The notes: a model not told the origin generated them from the sequence alone. A stretch of DNA of 64,000 bases from Streptomyces umbrinus (GCF_030817415.1 NZ_JAUSZI010000002.1:2232001-2296000); one strand, 5' to 3'; counted from the first letter of the stretch, positions 8,921 through 16,761 are shown. Numbers and translations are program-made.

Positions 8921-8964
8921 CGGTCCCCCCGGCTTCGGGCTCGGCCGAGAGCCGGGGGAAGGTC
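8921..8964. repeat. Small Streptomyces-type palindromic element (degenerate copy)
   Basis: GGTCCCCCCGGCTTCGGGCT followed by CGGCCGAGAGCCGGGGGAAG. The order GGTCCCCCC, CTCG, CGA, GAG(AG), GGGGGA matches the element interrupting the formate dehydrogenase gene at 35188-35233, so the two belong to one repeat family. Confidence 0.55.
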
Positions 8965-9138
8965 GCGGAAAGTGTCAGGGGACGGGCGATGCGCTCCGGC
9001 GCAGGACCCGCACGGGTACGGGCCCGGAGCCCGTCCGTATGCGGGGTGGCCCGGGGGTCCGCCCGAATGCGGGTGGCGTCGCGTCGTCGATGCGTGCGGC
9101 CGCACGCGTCCACGCCGTACGCACCCCGCACTGCTAAA

Positions 9139-9156
9139 GTGGAGGTACCCCTCCAC
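9139..9156. promoter_or_regulatory. TetR operator copy 1
   Basis: GTGGAGG-TACC-CCTCCAC, a perfect 7-bp inverted repeat with a 4-bp centre, about 53 bp upstream of the tetR start. The GGAGGTNNCCTCC form is typical of TetR sites. Confidence 0.75.
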
Positions 9157-9161
9157 TGTAA

Positions 9162-9177
9162 CGGAGGCAAACCTCCG
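9162..9177. promoter_or_regulatory. TetR operator copy 2
   Basis: CGGAGG-CAAA-CCTCCG, a perfect 6-bp inverted repeat with a 4-bp centre. Its centre is 22 bp from that of copy 1, two helical turns, so two TetR dimers could sit on one face. Confidence 0.75.
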
Positions 9178-9208
9178 CTTCAACCTCGTCCCGCCCCGGG
9201 AGGCAGCA

Positions 9209-9787
9209 GTGACCGCCCAGTCGTTCCCCGTCAGCGAGATCGTCGCGTCCCGGCGGCCGCACCGGAAGGACGCGGCGCGCAACTACGACGCCCTGCTCAC
9301 GGCCGCCCGCGAGGCCTTCACGGAGCACGGCGCGGAGGCCTCACTGGAGGACGTCGCCCGTCGCGCGGGCGTCGGCATCGGCACGCTGTACCGGAACTTC
9401 CCCACCCGCAGGCACCTCTTCGAGAGCGTCTACGCGGACGAGGTCAACGCCCTGTGCCGGGTCGCGGAGGAAGTCGCCGACCTGGAGCCGTGGGAGGCGC
9501 TGACGACATGGCTCGACCGGTTCGCCGACTACATGGTGACCAAGCGGGCCGTCCGGGAGGCGCTCAACGACGAGTCGGAGATCTTCACCGCCTGCCGCGA
9601 GTCGATGTACGCGGCCGGCGGCCCGCTGTTCGAACGGGCCCAGCGGGCCGGCGCGGCACGCACGGACATGGACTTCGTCGACCTGCTGCGCATGGTCGCG
9701 GGCATCACCGCGACGGCCTTCGACGACGACGCCCAGCGCGACCGGGTCCTGTCCGTCGCACTGGACGGCGTACGAGCGTCCCGCTGA
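9209..9787 (+). CDS. TetR-family transcriptional repressor
   Basis: 192 residues. The N-terminal helix-turn-helix is clear (ASLEDVARRAGVGIGTLYRNFPTRRHLFESV, residues about 40-70), followed by an all-helical ligand/dimer domain of the SBP33/TetR_C type. The GTG at 9209 follows GGGAGG by five bases; upstream extension would run through the operators. It is divergent from the DHA2 exporter and most likely represses both, binding the two palindromes at 9139-9177. The ligand is presumably an exporter substrate. Confidence 0.92.
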   Translation: MTAQSFPVSEIVASRRPHRKDAARNYDALLTAAREAFTEHGAEASLEDVARRAGVGIGTLYRNFPTRRHLFESVYADEVNALCRVAEEVADLEPWEALTTWLDRFADYMVTKRAVREALNDESEIFTACRESMYAAGGPLFERAQRAGAARTDMDFVDLLRMVAGITATAFDDDAQRDRVLSVALDGVRASR

Positions 9788-9826
9788 CCCCGGTCAGTAC
9801 TCCAACTGACCCCGGTCAGTACTCCA
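9785..9826. repeat. 20-bp tandem duplication carrying both convergent stop codons
   Basis: TGACCCCGGTCAGTACTCCA occurs at 9785-9804 and again at 9807-9826, perfectly. The first copy begins with the tetR stop; the desaturase stop on the minus strand lies in the second copy. Each holds the near-palindrome TGACCCCGGTCA. Confidence 0.9.
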
Positions 9827-10916
9827 GCTCGGGGCGCAGGCGCAGCGGGCCGGCGACGTCGTGGAGGTGGCGCAGCACCTGGCCGTAGGAGTCGAGAAGC
9901 CCGGTCTCGTGGTACGCGATGCCGTGCCGGGCGCAGTACGTGCGCACGAGTTCCTGGGCGTGGCGCAGGCTGGGCCGCGGCATGGAGGGGAACAGGTGGT
10001 GCTCGATCTGGTAGTTGAGCCCGCCGAGCGCGAAGTCGGTGAACCGGTTGCCGCGGATGTTCCGTGAGGTCAGCACCTGCCGGCGCAGGAAGTCAATTTT
10101 GTCGTCCTTGGCGAAAATGGGCATGCCCTTGTGGTTCGGGGCGAACGAGCACCCCATGTAGAGCCCGAACAGCCCTTGGTGCACAAGGAGGAAGACCACG
10201 GCCTGGAGCGGGGACAGGACCAGGAACAGGGCCGCGAGATAGCCGCCGAGATGCGCCGCCAGCAGGCCCGCCTCGGCGAGCCTGGTCCTCCACGACCTCG
10301 CGGCGCCGGTGCGGTCGAACAGCGCCCGTACGCCGGCCACGTGCAGGGCGAAGCCCTCCAGGAGCAGCATCGGGAAGAACAGCCAGGCCTGGTGACGGGC
10401 GAGCCATGCGTACGCTCCGCTGCGCACGCGGGCGTGGTCCTCGGTGAAGGCGATCGCGCCCTCGGCGATGTCGGGGTCGCGGTCGACGTGGTTGGGGTGT
10501 GAGTGGTGCCGGTTGTGCTTGGCGATCCACCAGCCGTAGCTGAGGCCGATCAGCAGATCGACGTGGAGGCGGCCGAGCAGGGTGTTGACGCGCTTGGAGG
10601 AGGCGATCTGGTGGTGTCCGGCGTCGTGCCCGATGAACCCGGTCTGGGTGAACATCACCGCGAGGAAGGCGGCGGTCAGCAGCTGCCACCACGACGGCCC
10701 GATCAGGGCGAACGCGGTCCAGCCGGCGGCCAGCAGAAGCAGGTTCCCGCCGACCTTGGCGCTGTAGTAGCCCCGGCGTCGCTTCAGCAGCCCGCGCTGC
10801 TTCACCTCACGGGACAGCGCGGCGTAGTCGCTGCCCCGGGCTCCGGGCGGGGGTTTCGTCGTCTCGGCGTGCCGGGCCGTCGGATCGGTGCCCCGGTTGA
10901 TGAAATCAGTGCTCAC
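9816..10916 (-). CDS. Membrane fatty acid desaturase
   Basis: 366 residues. Three histidine boxes of an integral-membrane di-iron desaturase are present: HDAGHH, HNRHH and, near the C-terminus, QIEHH (the front-end/acyl-lipid type ending). Hydrophobic pairs of helices flank them. It should introduce a cis double bond into membrane acyl chains using reduced ferredoxin or a flavoprotein. GTG at 10916 has GAGGAA upstream. It lies downstream of a cold-shock protein gene on the same strand, beyond a strong hairpin, and behind a 10-bp repeat array in its own leader or promoter, which suggests separate, perhaps temperature-linked, control. Confidence 0.93.
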   Translation of the reverse strand: MSTDFINRGTDPTARHAETTKPPPGARGSDYAALSREVKQRGLLKRRRGYYSAKVGGNLLLLAAGWTAFALIGPSWWQLLTAAFLAVMFTQTGFIGHDAGHHQIASSKRVNTLLGRLHVDLLIGLSYGWWIAKHNRHHSHPNHVDRDPDIAEGAIAFTEDHARVRSGAYAWLARHQAWLFFPMLLLEGFALHVAGVRALFDRTGAARSWRTRLAEAGLLAAHLGGYLAALFLVLSPLQAVVFLLVHQGLFGLYMGCSFAPNHKGMPIFAKDDKIDFLRRQVLTSRNIRGNRFTDFALGGLNYQIEHHLFPSMPRPSLRHAQELVRTYCARHGIAYHETGLLDSYGQVLRHLHDVAGPLRLRPELEY

Positions 10917-10990
10917 GGCTTTCCTCTCGGGATGCGCGGGCCGATACCACCGACGCGGGGGCAGGGCGCCGAACGCGGAAAGCCCGTACA

Positions 10991-11050
10991 GATGCAGATG
11001 AATGCAGATGGGTGCAGATCTATGCAGAAAGATGCAGACGCACGCAGAAC
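10991..11050. repeat. Six 10-bp units, helically phased, upstream of the desaturase
   Basis: Six successive decamers share ATGCAGA or a close variant at the same place: gATGCAGAtg, aATGCAGAtg, gGTGCAGAtc, tATGCAGAaa, gATGCAGAcg, cACGCAGAac. The 10-bp period puts every copy on the same DNA face. It lies 75-135 bp upstream of the desaturase start (minus strand TCTGCAT). Unusual AT content for this region. Confidence 0.85.
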
Positions 11051-11051
11051 G

Positions 11052-11078
11052 GGACAGGCCCGCGGTGCGGGCCTGTCC
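11052..11078. terminator. Terminator of the cold-shock gene
   Basis: A perfect 12-bp stem (GGACAGGCCCGC with GCGGGCCTGTCC) around a 3-base loop, 13 bp after the csp stop on the minus strand. It separates csp transcription from the desaturase. Confidence 0.85.
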
Positions 11079-11091
11079 TGACGAGATGTCC

Positions 11092-11295
11092 TCAGAGGGC
11101 GCGGACCTGGTCGGCCTGCATGCCCTTGGGGCCCTGGCTGGCGGTGAACTCCACCCGCTGGTTCTCCGCCAGGGAGCGGAAACCCTCGGTGTCGATCGCC
11201 GAGTGGTGCACGAAGACGTCGGCGCCACCCTCATCGGAGGTGATGAAGCCGAAACCCTTCTCCGCGTTGAACCACTTCACGGTGCCTTGAGCCAT
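11092..11295 (-). CDS. Cold-shock domain protein (CspA family)
   Basis: 67 residues, the full family length. Single OB-fold cold-shock domain with both RNA-binding motifs: RNP1 as KGFGFIT and RNP2 as VFVHHSAI. Binds single-stranded RNA/DNA as a chaperone. Start ATG has GGAGA-type pairing upstream. Like other csp genes, it has a long upstream region (no gene for nearly 490 bp) that may form a structured 5' leader, for example the GCCCGC/GCGGGC stem near 11400-11424. Streptomyces genomes carry several paralogues, so I do not assign a letter. Confidence 0.97.
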   Translation of the reverse strand: MAQGTVKWFNAEKGFGFITSDEGGADVFVHHSAIDTEGFRSLAENQRVEFTASQGPKGMQADQVRAL

Positions 11296-11783
11296 GTGAT
11301 GTCTCCTTCGAGATGACGAGCCGATCAGGCAGTCGCGCGCTCGCGCGATCCCGGGCTGTTGGTCGTCAGCCGTCGAAGAAAACCCCCGGAACGACGAAAC
11401 GCCCGCTGTCGGAACTCCGCGGGCGCTTCCACGTTCGCAAACTTCAACTACAACCGTTCCCTACAACGTCCGGGATGTCGGCAACGTTCCCGGGCTGTGG
11501 GATGCGGCACGTGGCGGGTCCGGAGGGGAGTACGGTTGGCAGCACCGAGCGCACCTCGCATGCCGTCATCCGTTTCGGCGTCGCCCTCGGGGAACGGCAC
11601 AGGCCGGCGCACCTCTGATCCGGCCGGAAATGGGCCGCACATGCCTTCTGGCTCGTACCGTCTCGCCGCCTTCCGTATCCGTTCCCGCGCAGCGCGGTAG
11701 CGAATTTCCTGCCCACCGGGATGCCTCCGTCGCATTCCGGCATCCCGCGCACGGCTCTGAACCGATCAAGAGGATGCGGACAC
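11296..11783. other. Divergent csp / small-protein intergenic region
   Basis: 488 bp with no supported gene. The part next to csp contains a stem (CGCCCGC 11400-11406 with GCGGGCG 11418-11424) that would be in or near a csp leader. The right half is unremarkable and should hold the promoter for the small Cys-rich gene. Confidence 0.6.
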
Positions 11784-12056
11784 ATGTATTCACAGGACTC
11801 GATCTCCGGCCACCGCCGCGGCCGTCCCGAGCCGACCGCCGAGATGCTCGCCGGGCTGGCCTGTCTGATCTGCGGTACCGACTACCGCAACGCGCCCGAC
11901 CCGGAGGCGGTGGTGGTCTCCCACCGCGACGACAAGCAGCTGCTCGCCTGCCACGGGACGTGCGCGCGCATGGCGTGCGGGTCGGTGAACGGTCTGAACG
12001 AGACACCGCTCCCGCTGACCGAGCGCGTCCGCGCGCACCGGCCCGGCGCCTCCTGA
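11784..12056 (+). CDS. Small Cys-rich protein of unknown function
   Basis: 90 residues. Two Cys clusters are visible, CLICG (residues about 29-33) and CHGTCARMAC (about 57-66), arranged like two knuckles of a small metal-binding domain, with a conserved-looking middle (SHRDDKQLLA). I do not recognise the family. ATG at 11784 has an AAGAGGAT site ten bases upstream. It precedes the PNT-type dehydrogenase on the same strand with a 120-bp gap holding a heptanucleotide repeat, so the two may or may not be co-transcribed. Confidence 0.6.
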   Translation: MYSQDSISGHRRGRPEPTAEMLAGLACLICGTDYRNAPDPEAVVVSHRDDKQLLACHGTCARMACGSVNGLNETPLPLTERVRAHRPGAS

Positions 12057-12077
12057 CCGACCGGAGACCGGACGGCC

Positions 12078-12109
12078 GCACGCAGCACGCAGCACGCAGC
12101 ACGCAGCAC
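12078..12109. repeat. 7-bp tandem repeat (GCACGCA, about 4.6 copies)
   Basis: GCACGCA repeats in the gap between the Cys-rich gene and the dehydrogenase gene, changing into GCACGACGAGAAC. Non-coding; copy number could alter promoter spacing. Confidence 0.85.
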
Positions 12110-12176
12110 GACGAGAACCACGAGAACGACCTGGCGCGAACGCCATGACACGAACGAAATGATGATGAGGAAGCGC

Positions 12177-13373
12177 ATGAGCCTGCTGAGTCTCGGAGTA
12201 CTCGCCTCCTCCCACAAGGAAAACGAGTTCCGCCTCCCCCTGCACCCGGCCCACCTCGGCCGGATCGCACCCGACGTACGCGAGAAGATCTTCCTCGAAC
12301 AGGGCTACGGCGAACGGTTCGGCGTCGCGGACGATGCGCTGCGGCCGCAGGTGGCGGGCCTGCGCTCCCGCGAGGAGCTCCTCGACGAGTGTGACGTCCT
12401 GCTGCTGCCCAAGCCGATGCACGACGACGTCGCCGCACTGCGCCAGGGCCAGGTGCTGTGGGGATGGCCGCACTGTGTACAGGACGAGACGATGACCCAG
12501 CTCGGCATCGACCGCCAGCTGACCCTCATCGCCTGGGAGGCCATGAACCACTGGACGTCCACGGGCGCCTTCAGTGTCCATGTGTTCCACAAGAACAACG
12601 AACTCGCGGGCTACTGCTCGGTGTTGCACGCCCTGCAGCTCGGCGGGCTGACCGGCAGCTACGGACGCCGTATGCGCGCGGTGGTCCTCAGCTTCGGCGC
12701 CACGGCACGCGGAGCGGTCACGGGTCTGGGCGCCATGGGCGTCTCCGACGTCACGGTGCTCACCCAGCGCGCCGCGGCGGCGGTGGCCTCACCGATGCCG
12801 TCCGTCGTGATGGGCCACTTCGAGGAGCGGCCGGACGATCCCTCGCGTCTGCAGGCACTCACCGGGCTCGGCCCCGTACCGCTCGCCGAGTACCTGGCCG
12901 GCTTCGACATCATCGTCAACTGCATCCGGCAGGACACCGACGCACCCCTGACGTTCGTCACCGACGAGGAGCTCGCCCTGTTCAAGCCGGGCACCTTCTT
13001 CGTCGACGTCGCCTGCGACGAGGGCATGGGCTTCACCTGGGCCCGCCCGACCACCTTCGGCGATCCGATGCCCACGGTCGGGCCGGGCTGCCACTACTAC
13101 GGGGTGGACCACAGCCCGTCCCACCTGTGGAACTCGGCCACGTGGGAGATCAGCGAGGCGCTCCTCCCCTATCTGCGCAAGGTCATGAGCGGGCCCGCGG
13201 CATGGGACGCGGACGCCACGATCAGCAAGGCCATCGAGATCCGCGACGGCGTCGTCATGAACCCGAAGATCCTCTCGTTCCAGCACCGGGCGGCCAACTT
13301 CCCGCACACCCGCGAGATTCAGGACCCGGTCCGCACCCCGGCGGCGCTGCACTCCTCCGCACAACCGGTCTGA
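12177..13373 (+). CDS. Alanine dehydrogenase/PNT-family protein, N5-(carboxyethyl)ornithine synthase-like
   Basis: 398 residues. The N-terminal substrate domain has the family ExR and K...P positions (SSHKENEFRLPLHP, then LLLPKPMHDD), and a Rossmann region follows (RAVVLSFGATARGAVTGLGAMGV). The overall pattern, including CIRQDTDAPLTFVTDEEL, is closer to the N5-(carboxyethyl)ornithine synthase / saccharopine-dehydrogenase-like branch than to true alanine dehydrogenase. Such enzymes reductively join an alpha-keto acid and an amino acid with NAD(P)H. ATG at 12177 has GAGGAAG just upstream; three tandem ATG codons at 12159-12167 lie in frame before it. The biological substrate is uncertain. Confidence 0.78.
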   Translation: MSLLSLGVLASSHKENEFRLPLHPAHLGRIAPDVREKIFLEQGYGERFGVADDALRPQVAGLRSREELLDECDVLLLPKPMHDDVAALRQGQVLWGWPHCVQDETMTQLGIDRQLTLIAWEAMNHWTSTGAFSVHVFHKNNELAGYCSVLHALQLGGLTGSYGRRMRAVVLSFGATARGAVTGLGAMGVSDVTVLTQRAAAAVASPMPSVVMGHFEERPDDPSRLQALTGLGPVPLAEYLAGFDIIVNCIRQDTDAPLTFVTDEELALFKPGTFFVDVACDEGMGFTWARPTTFGDPMPTVGPGCHYYGVDHSPSHLWNSATWEISEALLPYLRKVMSGPAAWDADATISKAIEIRDGVVMNPKILSFQHRAANFPHTREIQDPVRTPAALHSSAQPV

Positions 13374-13444
13374 CCCACTTCCGGGCAACCGGTCCGACAC
13401 GCACCTGCGGTCGGCCGGTCCGACGCGTCCCGAACCGGTCAGGG

Positions 13445-14686
13445 TCACTTCCCGGTCGGGAGCGTCACCGGCCGGTCGTCCCGCAGTTCCGCGAAGAGCT
13501 GCTGCGCCCGGCGGTCGTCCCACTTCACGGCGCTGCCCTTGGAGGTGGCGAAACCGGGGTCGGAGACGGGCACGTTGATCTGCCTGCCGTTGCCCGCCGA
13601 GACGCTCTGCATCGCCTGGAACAGCGACATGAGGTCCCGTAGGCCCGTGTCCTTGTCGACCACGAGCGTGTCGAGGCCCGCGCCAAGTGTCGGGAAGGAC
13701 CTGGCCGGGTTGAGGAGCGTGCCGGGGGTGACCGCCTTCTTGGCGAGCGCGGTCAGGAACTTCTGCTGGTTGCGGGTGCGGCCCAGGTCGCCCTCGGCCT
13801 CCTGCTTGCGCTGCCGGACGAACGCCAGCGCCTCGGCGCCGTCGAGGGTCTGGCAGCCCTGGCGCAGATCAGCGCCGGACTTCTCGTCCTTGACGGCCCG
13901 CTCCAGGCACATGTCCACGCCGCCGACCGCGTCCACCACTCCGACGAAGCCCGCGAAGCCGATCTCCGCGTAGTGGTCGATGTGCAGCCCGGTGTTGCGT
14001 TCCACGGCCCGTACGAGCAGGTCGGGGCCGCCCAGTGAGAACGCGGCGTTCAGTTTGTTCGGCTCGGCCGAGAAGCTCTTGCCGGTGTCGGGGCGTACGT
14101 ACGGCGGGACCGTCACCCACGAGTCGCGCGGCAGGCTCATCATCGTGGTGCCGTTCGAGCCGGTGTGCAGCAGGATCATCGAGTCGGTGCGGCGGCCCTC
14201 CGCCGAGCCGGTGCGCAGACTCTTCCTGGCCTGCTCGGAGAGACCGGCGCGGCTGTCGGAGCCCACGATCAGGTAGTTGGTGCCCTTTCCCTCCGCCGGG
14301 CGGTCCGGCAGCGCACCGAGGTCGACCTCCTGGTCGAGCTTGGTGTCGGCCCAGACGTACGTCCCGGCGGCGGAGGCCACCAGCGCGACGACCAGGAGGA
14401 TCGCGAGCCGCGTGATCTTGCGGCGCCGGGTGGGGGGCGGCTTGGGGGACCTTCCGCCCCCCGCGTCGCCCGGCGGCCGTCGTCCGTGGCCGGTGCGGCC
14501 CGGGGTGGCGGGTGAGGGCATGCCCGGCAGTGGTGCCGTACGCGTCGAGGGCGGGGACGCGTTCCCGCGTGCCACCCGGCCCGTCACGCCACTGGGCGGC
14601 TGAGCGGCACCACTCCGGTCATAGCCCACCGGCAGGTCGGTCCCTTCGCTCATCGGCCTGTCCAGTCCCTCACCACATGGGGTCAT
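13445..14686 (-). CDS. LCP (LytR-CpsA-Psr) family cell-wall polymer ligase
   Basis: 413 residues. A long Pro/Gly-rich cytoplasmic tail is followed by one membrane helix (residues about 82-104, RLAILLVVALVASAAGTYVW) and an extracellular LCP domain with its hallmark residues: NYLIVGSDSR, RTDSMILLH and MMSLPRDSWV. LCP enzymes transfer undecaprenyl-phosphate-linked glycopolymers onto peptidoglycan. ATG at 14686 overlaps the stop of the upstream synthase gene (ATGA), implying coupling; an in-frame ATG at 14653 is possible. The pairing with a GT2 synthase suggests that the polymer made by the synthase is attached to the wall by this protein. Confidence 0.9.
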   Translation of the reverse strand: MTPCGEGLDRPMSEGTDLPVGYDRSGAAQPPSGVTGRVARGNASPPSTRTAPLPGMPSPATPGRTGHGRRPPGDAGGGRSPKPPPTRRRKITRLAILLVVALVASAAGTYVWADTKLDQEVDLGALPDRPAEGKGTNYLIVGSDSRAGLSEQARKSLRTGSAEGRRTDSMILLHTGSNGTTMMSLPRDSWVTVPPYVRPDTGKSFSAEPNKLNAAFSLGGPDLLVRAVERNTGLHIDHYAEIGFAGFVGVVDAVGGVDMCLERAVKDEKSGADLRQGCQTLDGAEALAFVRQRKQEAEGDLGRTRNQQKFLTALAKKAVTPGTLLNPARSFPTLGAGLDTLVVDKDTGLRDLMSLFQAMQSVSAGNGRQINVPVSDPGFATSKGSAVKWDDRRAQQLFAELRDDRPVTLPTGK

Positions 14687-16761
14687 CTCGTCGGCACGCT
14701 CTTATACGGCGTTGGACCCTCGATCTGTTCAGCGGCCGTGCCCGAACGCTTCATGCGCTGCCACTTCAGCCGGCTGCCGAGGAGCACGGCGACCACGGAC
14801 TGGATGACGACCAGGTACATCAGTTGCCGGTAGACGACGAGTTGGAACGGCATCCACCACAGGGTCCGTACGCGTTCCCCGTCGAGCTTCAACGCGTAAC
14901 CGGCACAGACCAGTTGGACGGCCATGAAGCCGAACCACACCCCGGCCGACGTGAGCGGGTCGAGGAACAGCACGCCGTACAGGGCGAACACGTCGATGAC
15001 CGGCGCGAGCAGCGGCAGGGCGACCTGGAAGAGCGCGAGGTAGGTGAGTCCGCGCCGGCCGAAGCGTCCCGCGACGCCCATCTCCAGGACGGCACCGCGG
15101 TGCTTCCACATCGACTGGATGGTGCCGAAGCACCAGCGGTAGCGCTGACGCCACAACTGCCGCAGCGAGGTGGGTACTTCGGTCCAGGCGACGGCGGACT
15201 CCTCGTAGAGCACCCGCCAGCCGGCCCGCCACAGGGCCATCGTGAGGTCGGTGTCCTCGGCGAGGGTGTCGTCGCTGACCCCGCCGACGCCGATGAGCGC
15301 GTCCCGGCGGAACGCCCCGATGGCTCCGGGGACGGTGGTCATGCACTCCAGCACCTCGAACATCCGGCGGTCGAGGTTGAAGCCGAAGCAGTACTCCAGG
15401 TGCTGCCACTTGGCGAGCAGGCCCCGCCGGTTGCCGACCTTGGTGTTGCCGCTGACCGCGCCCACGGCGGGGTGCGCGAGCGGCTGGACCAGGTGGTGGA
15501 TGGCGTCCGGTTCGAAGACGGTGTCGGCGTCGACCATGATCAGGATGTCGTGACTCGCGTGTCCCAGACCGGTGTTGAGGGCCGCGGCCTTGCCTCCGTT
15601 GGGCTTGCGGACCACCAGCACGCGCGGATCCCCGATGTCCTCGGCGATCTCCGCCGTACGGTCCGTCGAGCCGTCGTCGATGACGACGATCTGCAGCTCG
15701 GGGTAGTCGGAGGCGAGCAGGGAGCGGACGGTGGACTCGATCCCGGCCTCTTCGTTGTAGGCGGGCACGAGCACCGTCACCGGTTCCGCGACCTCTTGCA
15801 GCCAGGGTGCGCCGGGCCGGGAGCGTTCGAGCCGGCGGACGTGCGCCCGGGCGAAGAAGACGAGCAGCACCAGTCGCAGCACCCCCAGAGCCCCCGCGAT
15901 ACCGAGCGTCCAGGTCATCGCGTTCGAGAACGCGCGCCCCAGGGTGGTGGCCCAGACGAGGGCGGTGCCGCGCCATCGTTCGACGGCCGAGACCGGTTCG
16001 TACGGGGTCAGCCGGAGGCCGGCCGAGACGGTGGTGAAGCGGTCGACGCCCGGGTTCTTGAGCAGCTTCTCCGTCTCCCGGTACGCGGTCGCGGTCTGGC
16101 TGAGCTGCCGGACCAGGCCCTGGGCCGGTTTCCGGGACCCCTTGTCGGCGGCGACCAGGACGTACCCCTGGGCGGCGGCGCGCCGCGCGGCGGTCCACTC
16201 GCGGCCACAGAGCGTGTCCGGCGAGGTGGTCCTGGGCATCCGCAGCAGATTGGTGCGGATGCCGGTGATGCCCGCCAACGCGGCCTGGGTCAGGTCCAGT
16301 TCGGCGGAGAAGCGGACGGACGACGCCTCGCCGAGGGCTCCCCCGGTGTAGGTGTTCGAGCCGATCTCGTGCCCCTCGGCGCGGATGCGCCGCACCAGGT
16401 CCGGATGGCGGGCCGCCTGGGAGCCGAAGAGGAAGAAGGTGGCGCGCGCCCGGTGCTGTCGCAGCAGGTCGAGCAGGCGCGGGGTCCACACGGGGTCGGG
16501 GCCGCCGTCGAAGGTGAGCGCGACGGTGCGGGCGGGCATCGAGGCCGTCTGGATCCCGTTGCCGTTGATCCCCACCACGGGACCGCCGCCGGCCACGGCG
16601 TCCGGTGCGGGTGAGGTACACGCGGACCGCGTCGTCGCGGCGTCCACCTCGTGGTTGGTCCAGCCCTCGAAGAGAAGGGCCGCGAACATCGCGGGCAGGA
16701 CGAGGACCAGTAACAGCCAGTGTGCGCGCGGGTCGCGGGACTGCTTGTGCCGAGCCTTCAC
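14683..16761 (-). CDS. Fusion of a degenerate polysaccharide-deacetylase domain and a GT2 membrane synthase
   Basis: 692 residues. After an N-terminal membrane helix, residues about 75-230 follow the NodB deacetylase fold, but the first motif reads TFDGGP instead of TFDDGP and the metal site H-x3-H reads NTYTG, so the enzyme should be inactive. From about residue 360 a processive GT2 domain carries VPAYNEE, DDGS, VDADT, EDTDL and QRYRW, followed by C-terminal membrane helices, as in PgaC/IcaA-like and Streptomyces MatB-like synthases. Codon 17 is TTA (16711-16713), so translation may depend on the bldA tRNA. GTG at 16761 chosen after a G-rich site. Coupled to the LCP gene. Confidence 0.85.
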   Translation of the reverse strand: MKARHKQSRDPRAHWLLLVLVLPAMFAALLFEGWTNHEVDAATTRSACTSPAPDAVAGGGPVVGINGNGIQTASMPARTVALTFDGGPDPVWTPRLLDLLRQHRARATFFLFGSQAARHPDLVRRIRAEGHEIGSNTYTGGALGEASSVRFSAELDLTQAALAGITGIRTNLLRMPRTTSPDTLCGREWTAARRAAAQGYVLVAADKGSRKPAQGLVRQLSQTATAYRETEKLLKNPGVDRFTTVSAGLRLTPYEPVSAVERWRGTALVWATTLGRAFSNAMTWTLGIAGALGVLRLVLLVFFARAHVRRLERSRPGAPWLQEVAEPVTVLVPAYNEEAGIESTVRSLLASDYPELQIVVIDDGSTDRTAEIAEDIGDPRVLVVRKPNGGKAAALNTGLGHASHDILIMVDADTVFEPDAIHHLVQPLAHPAVGAVSGNTKVGNRRGLLAKWQHLEYCFGFNLDRRMFEVLECMTTVPGAIGAFRRDALIGVGGVSDDTLAEDTDLTMALWRAGWRVLYEESAVAWTEVPTSLRQLWRQRYRWCFGTIQSMWKHRGAVLEMGVAGRFGRRGLTYLALFQVALPLLAPVIDVFALYGVLFLDPLTSAGVWFGFMAVQLVCAGYALKLDGERVRTLWWMPFQLVVYRQLMYLVVIQSVVAVLLGSRLKWQRMKRSGTAAEQIEGPTPYKSVPTR

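Larger units (their letters stand above)
8815..9208. other. Divergent MFS/tetR intergenic region
   Basis: 394 bp without a credible gene. It holds a degenerate Streptomyces-type palindromic element at about 8921-8964, a GC-rich stretch with no coding signal, and the twin operators at 9139-9177 just ahead of tetR. Any exporter promoter must lie near its left end. Confidence 0.7.

Noticed and set aside
10991..11050. CRISPR or iteron origin
   Set aside because: Ten-base units with no spacers and no replication genes nearby; better described as a phased repeat.
12177..13373. Ordinary alanine dehydrogenase
   Set aside because: Belongs to the same superfamily but the detailed pattern fits the N5-(carboxyethyl)ornithine synthase branch better, so I did not use the symbol ald.
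14683..16761. Functional polysaccharide deacetylase
   Set aside because: Two metal-binding motifs are lost (TFDGGP and NTYTG).
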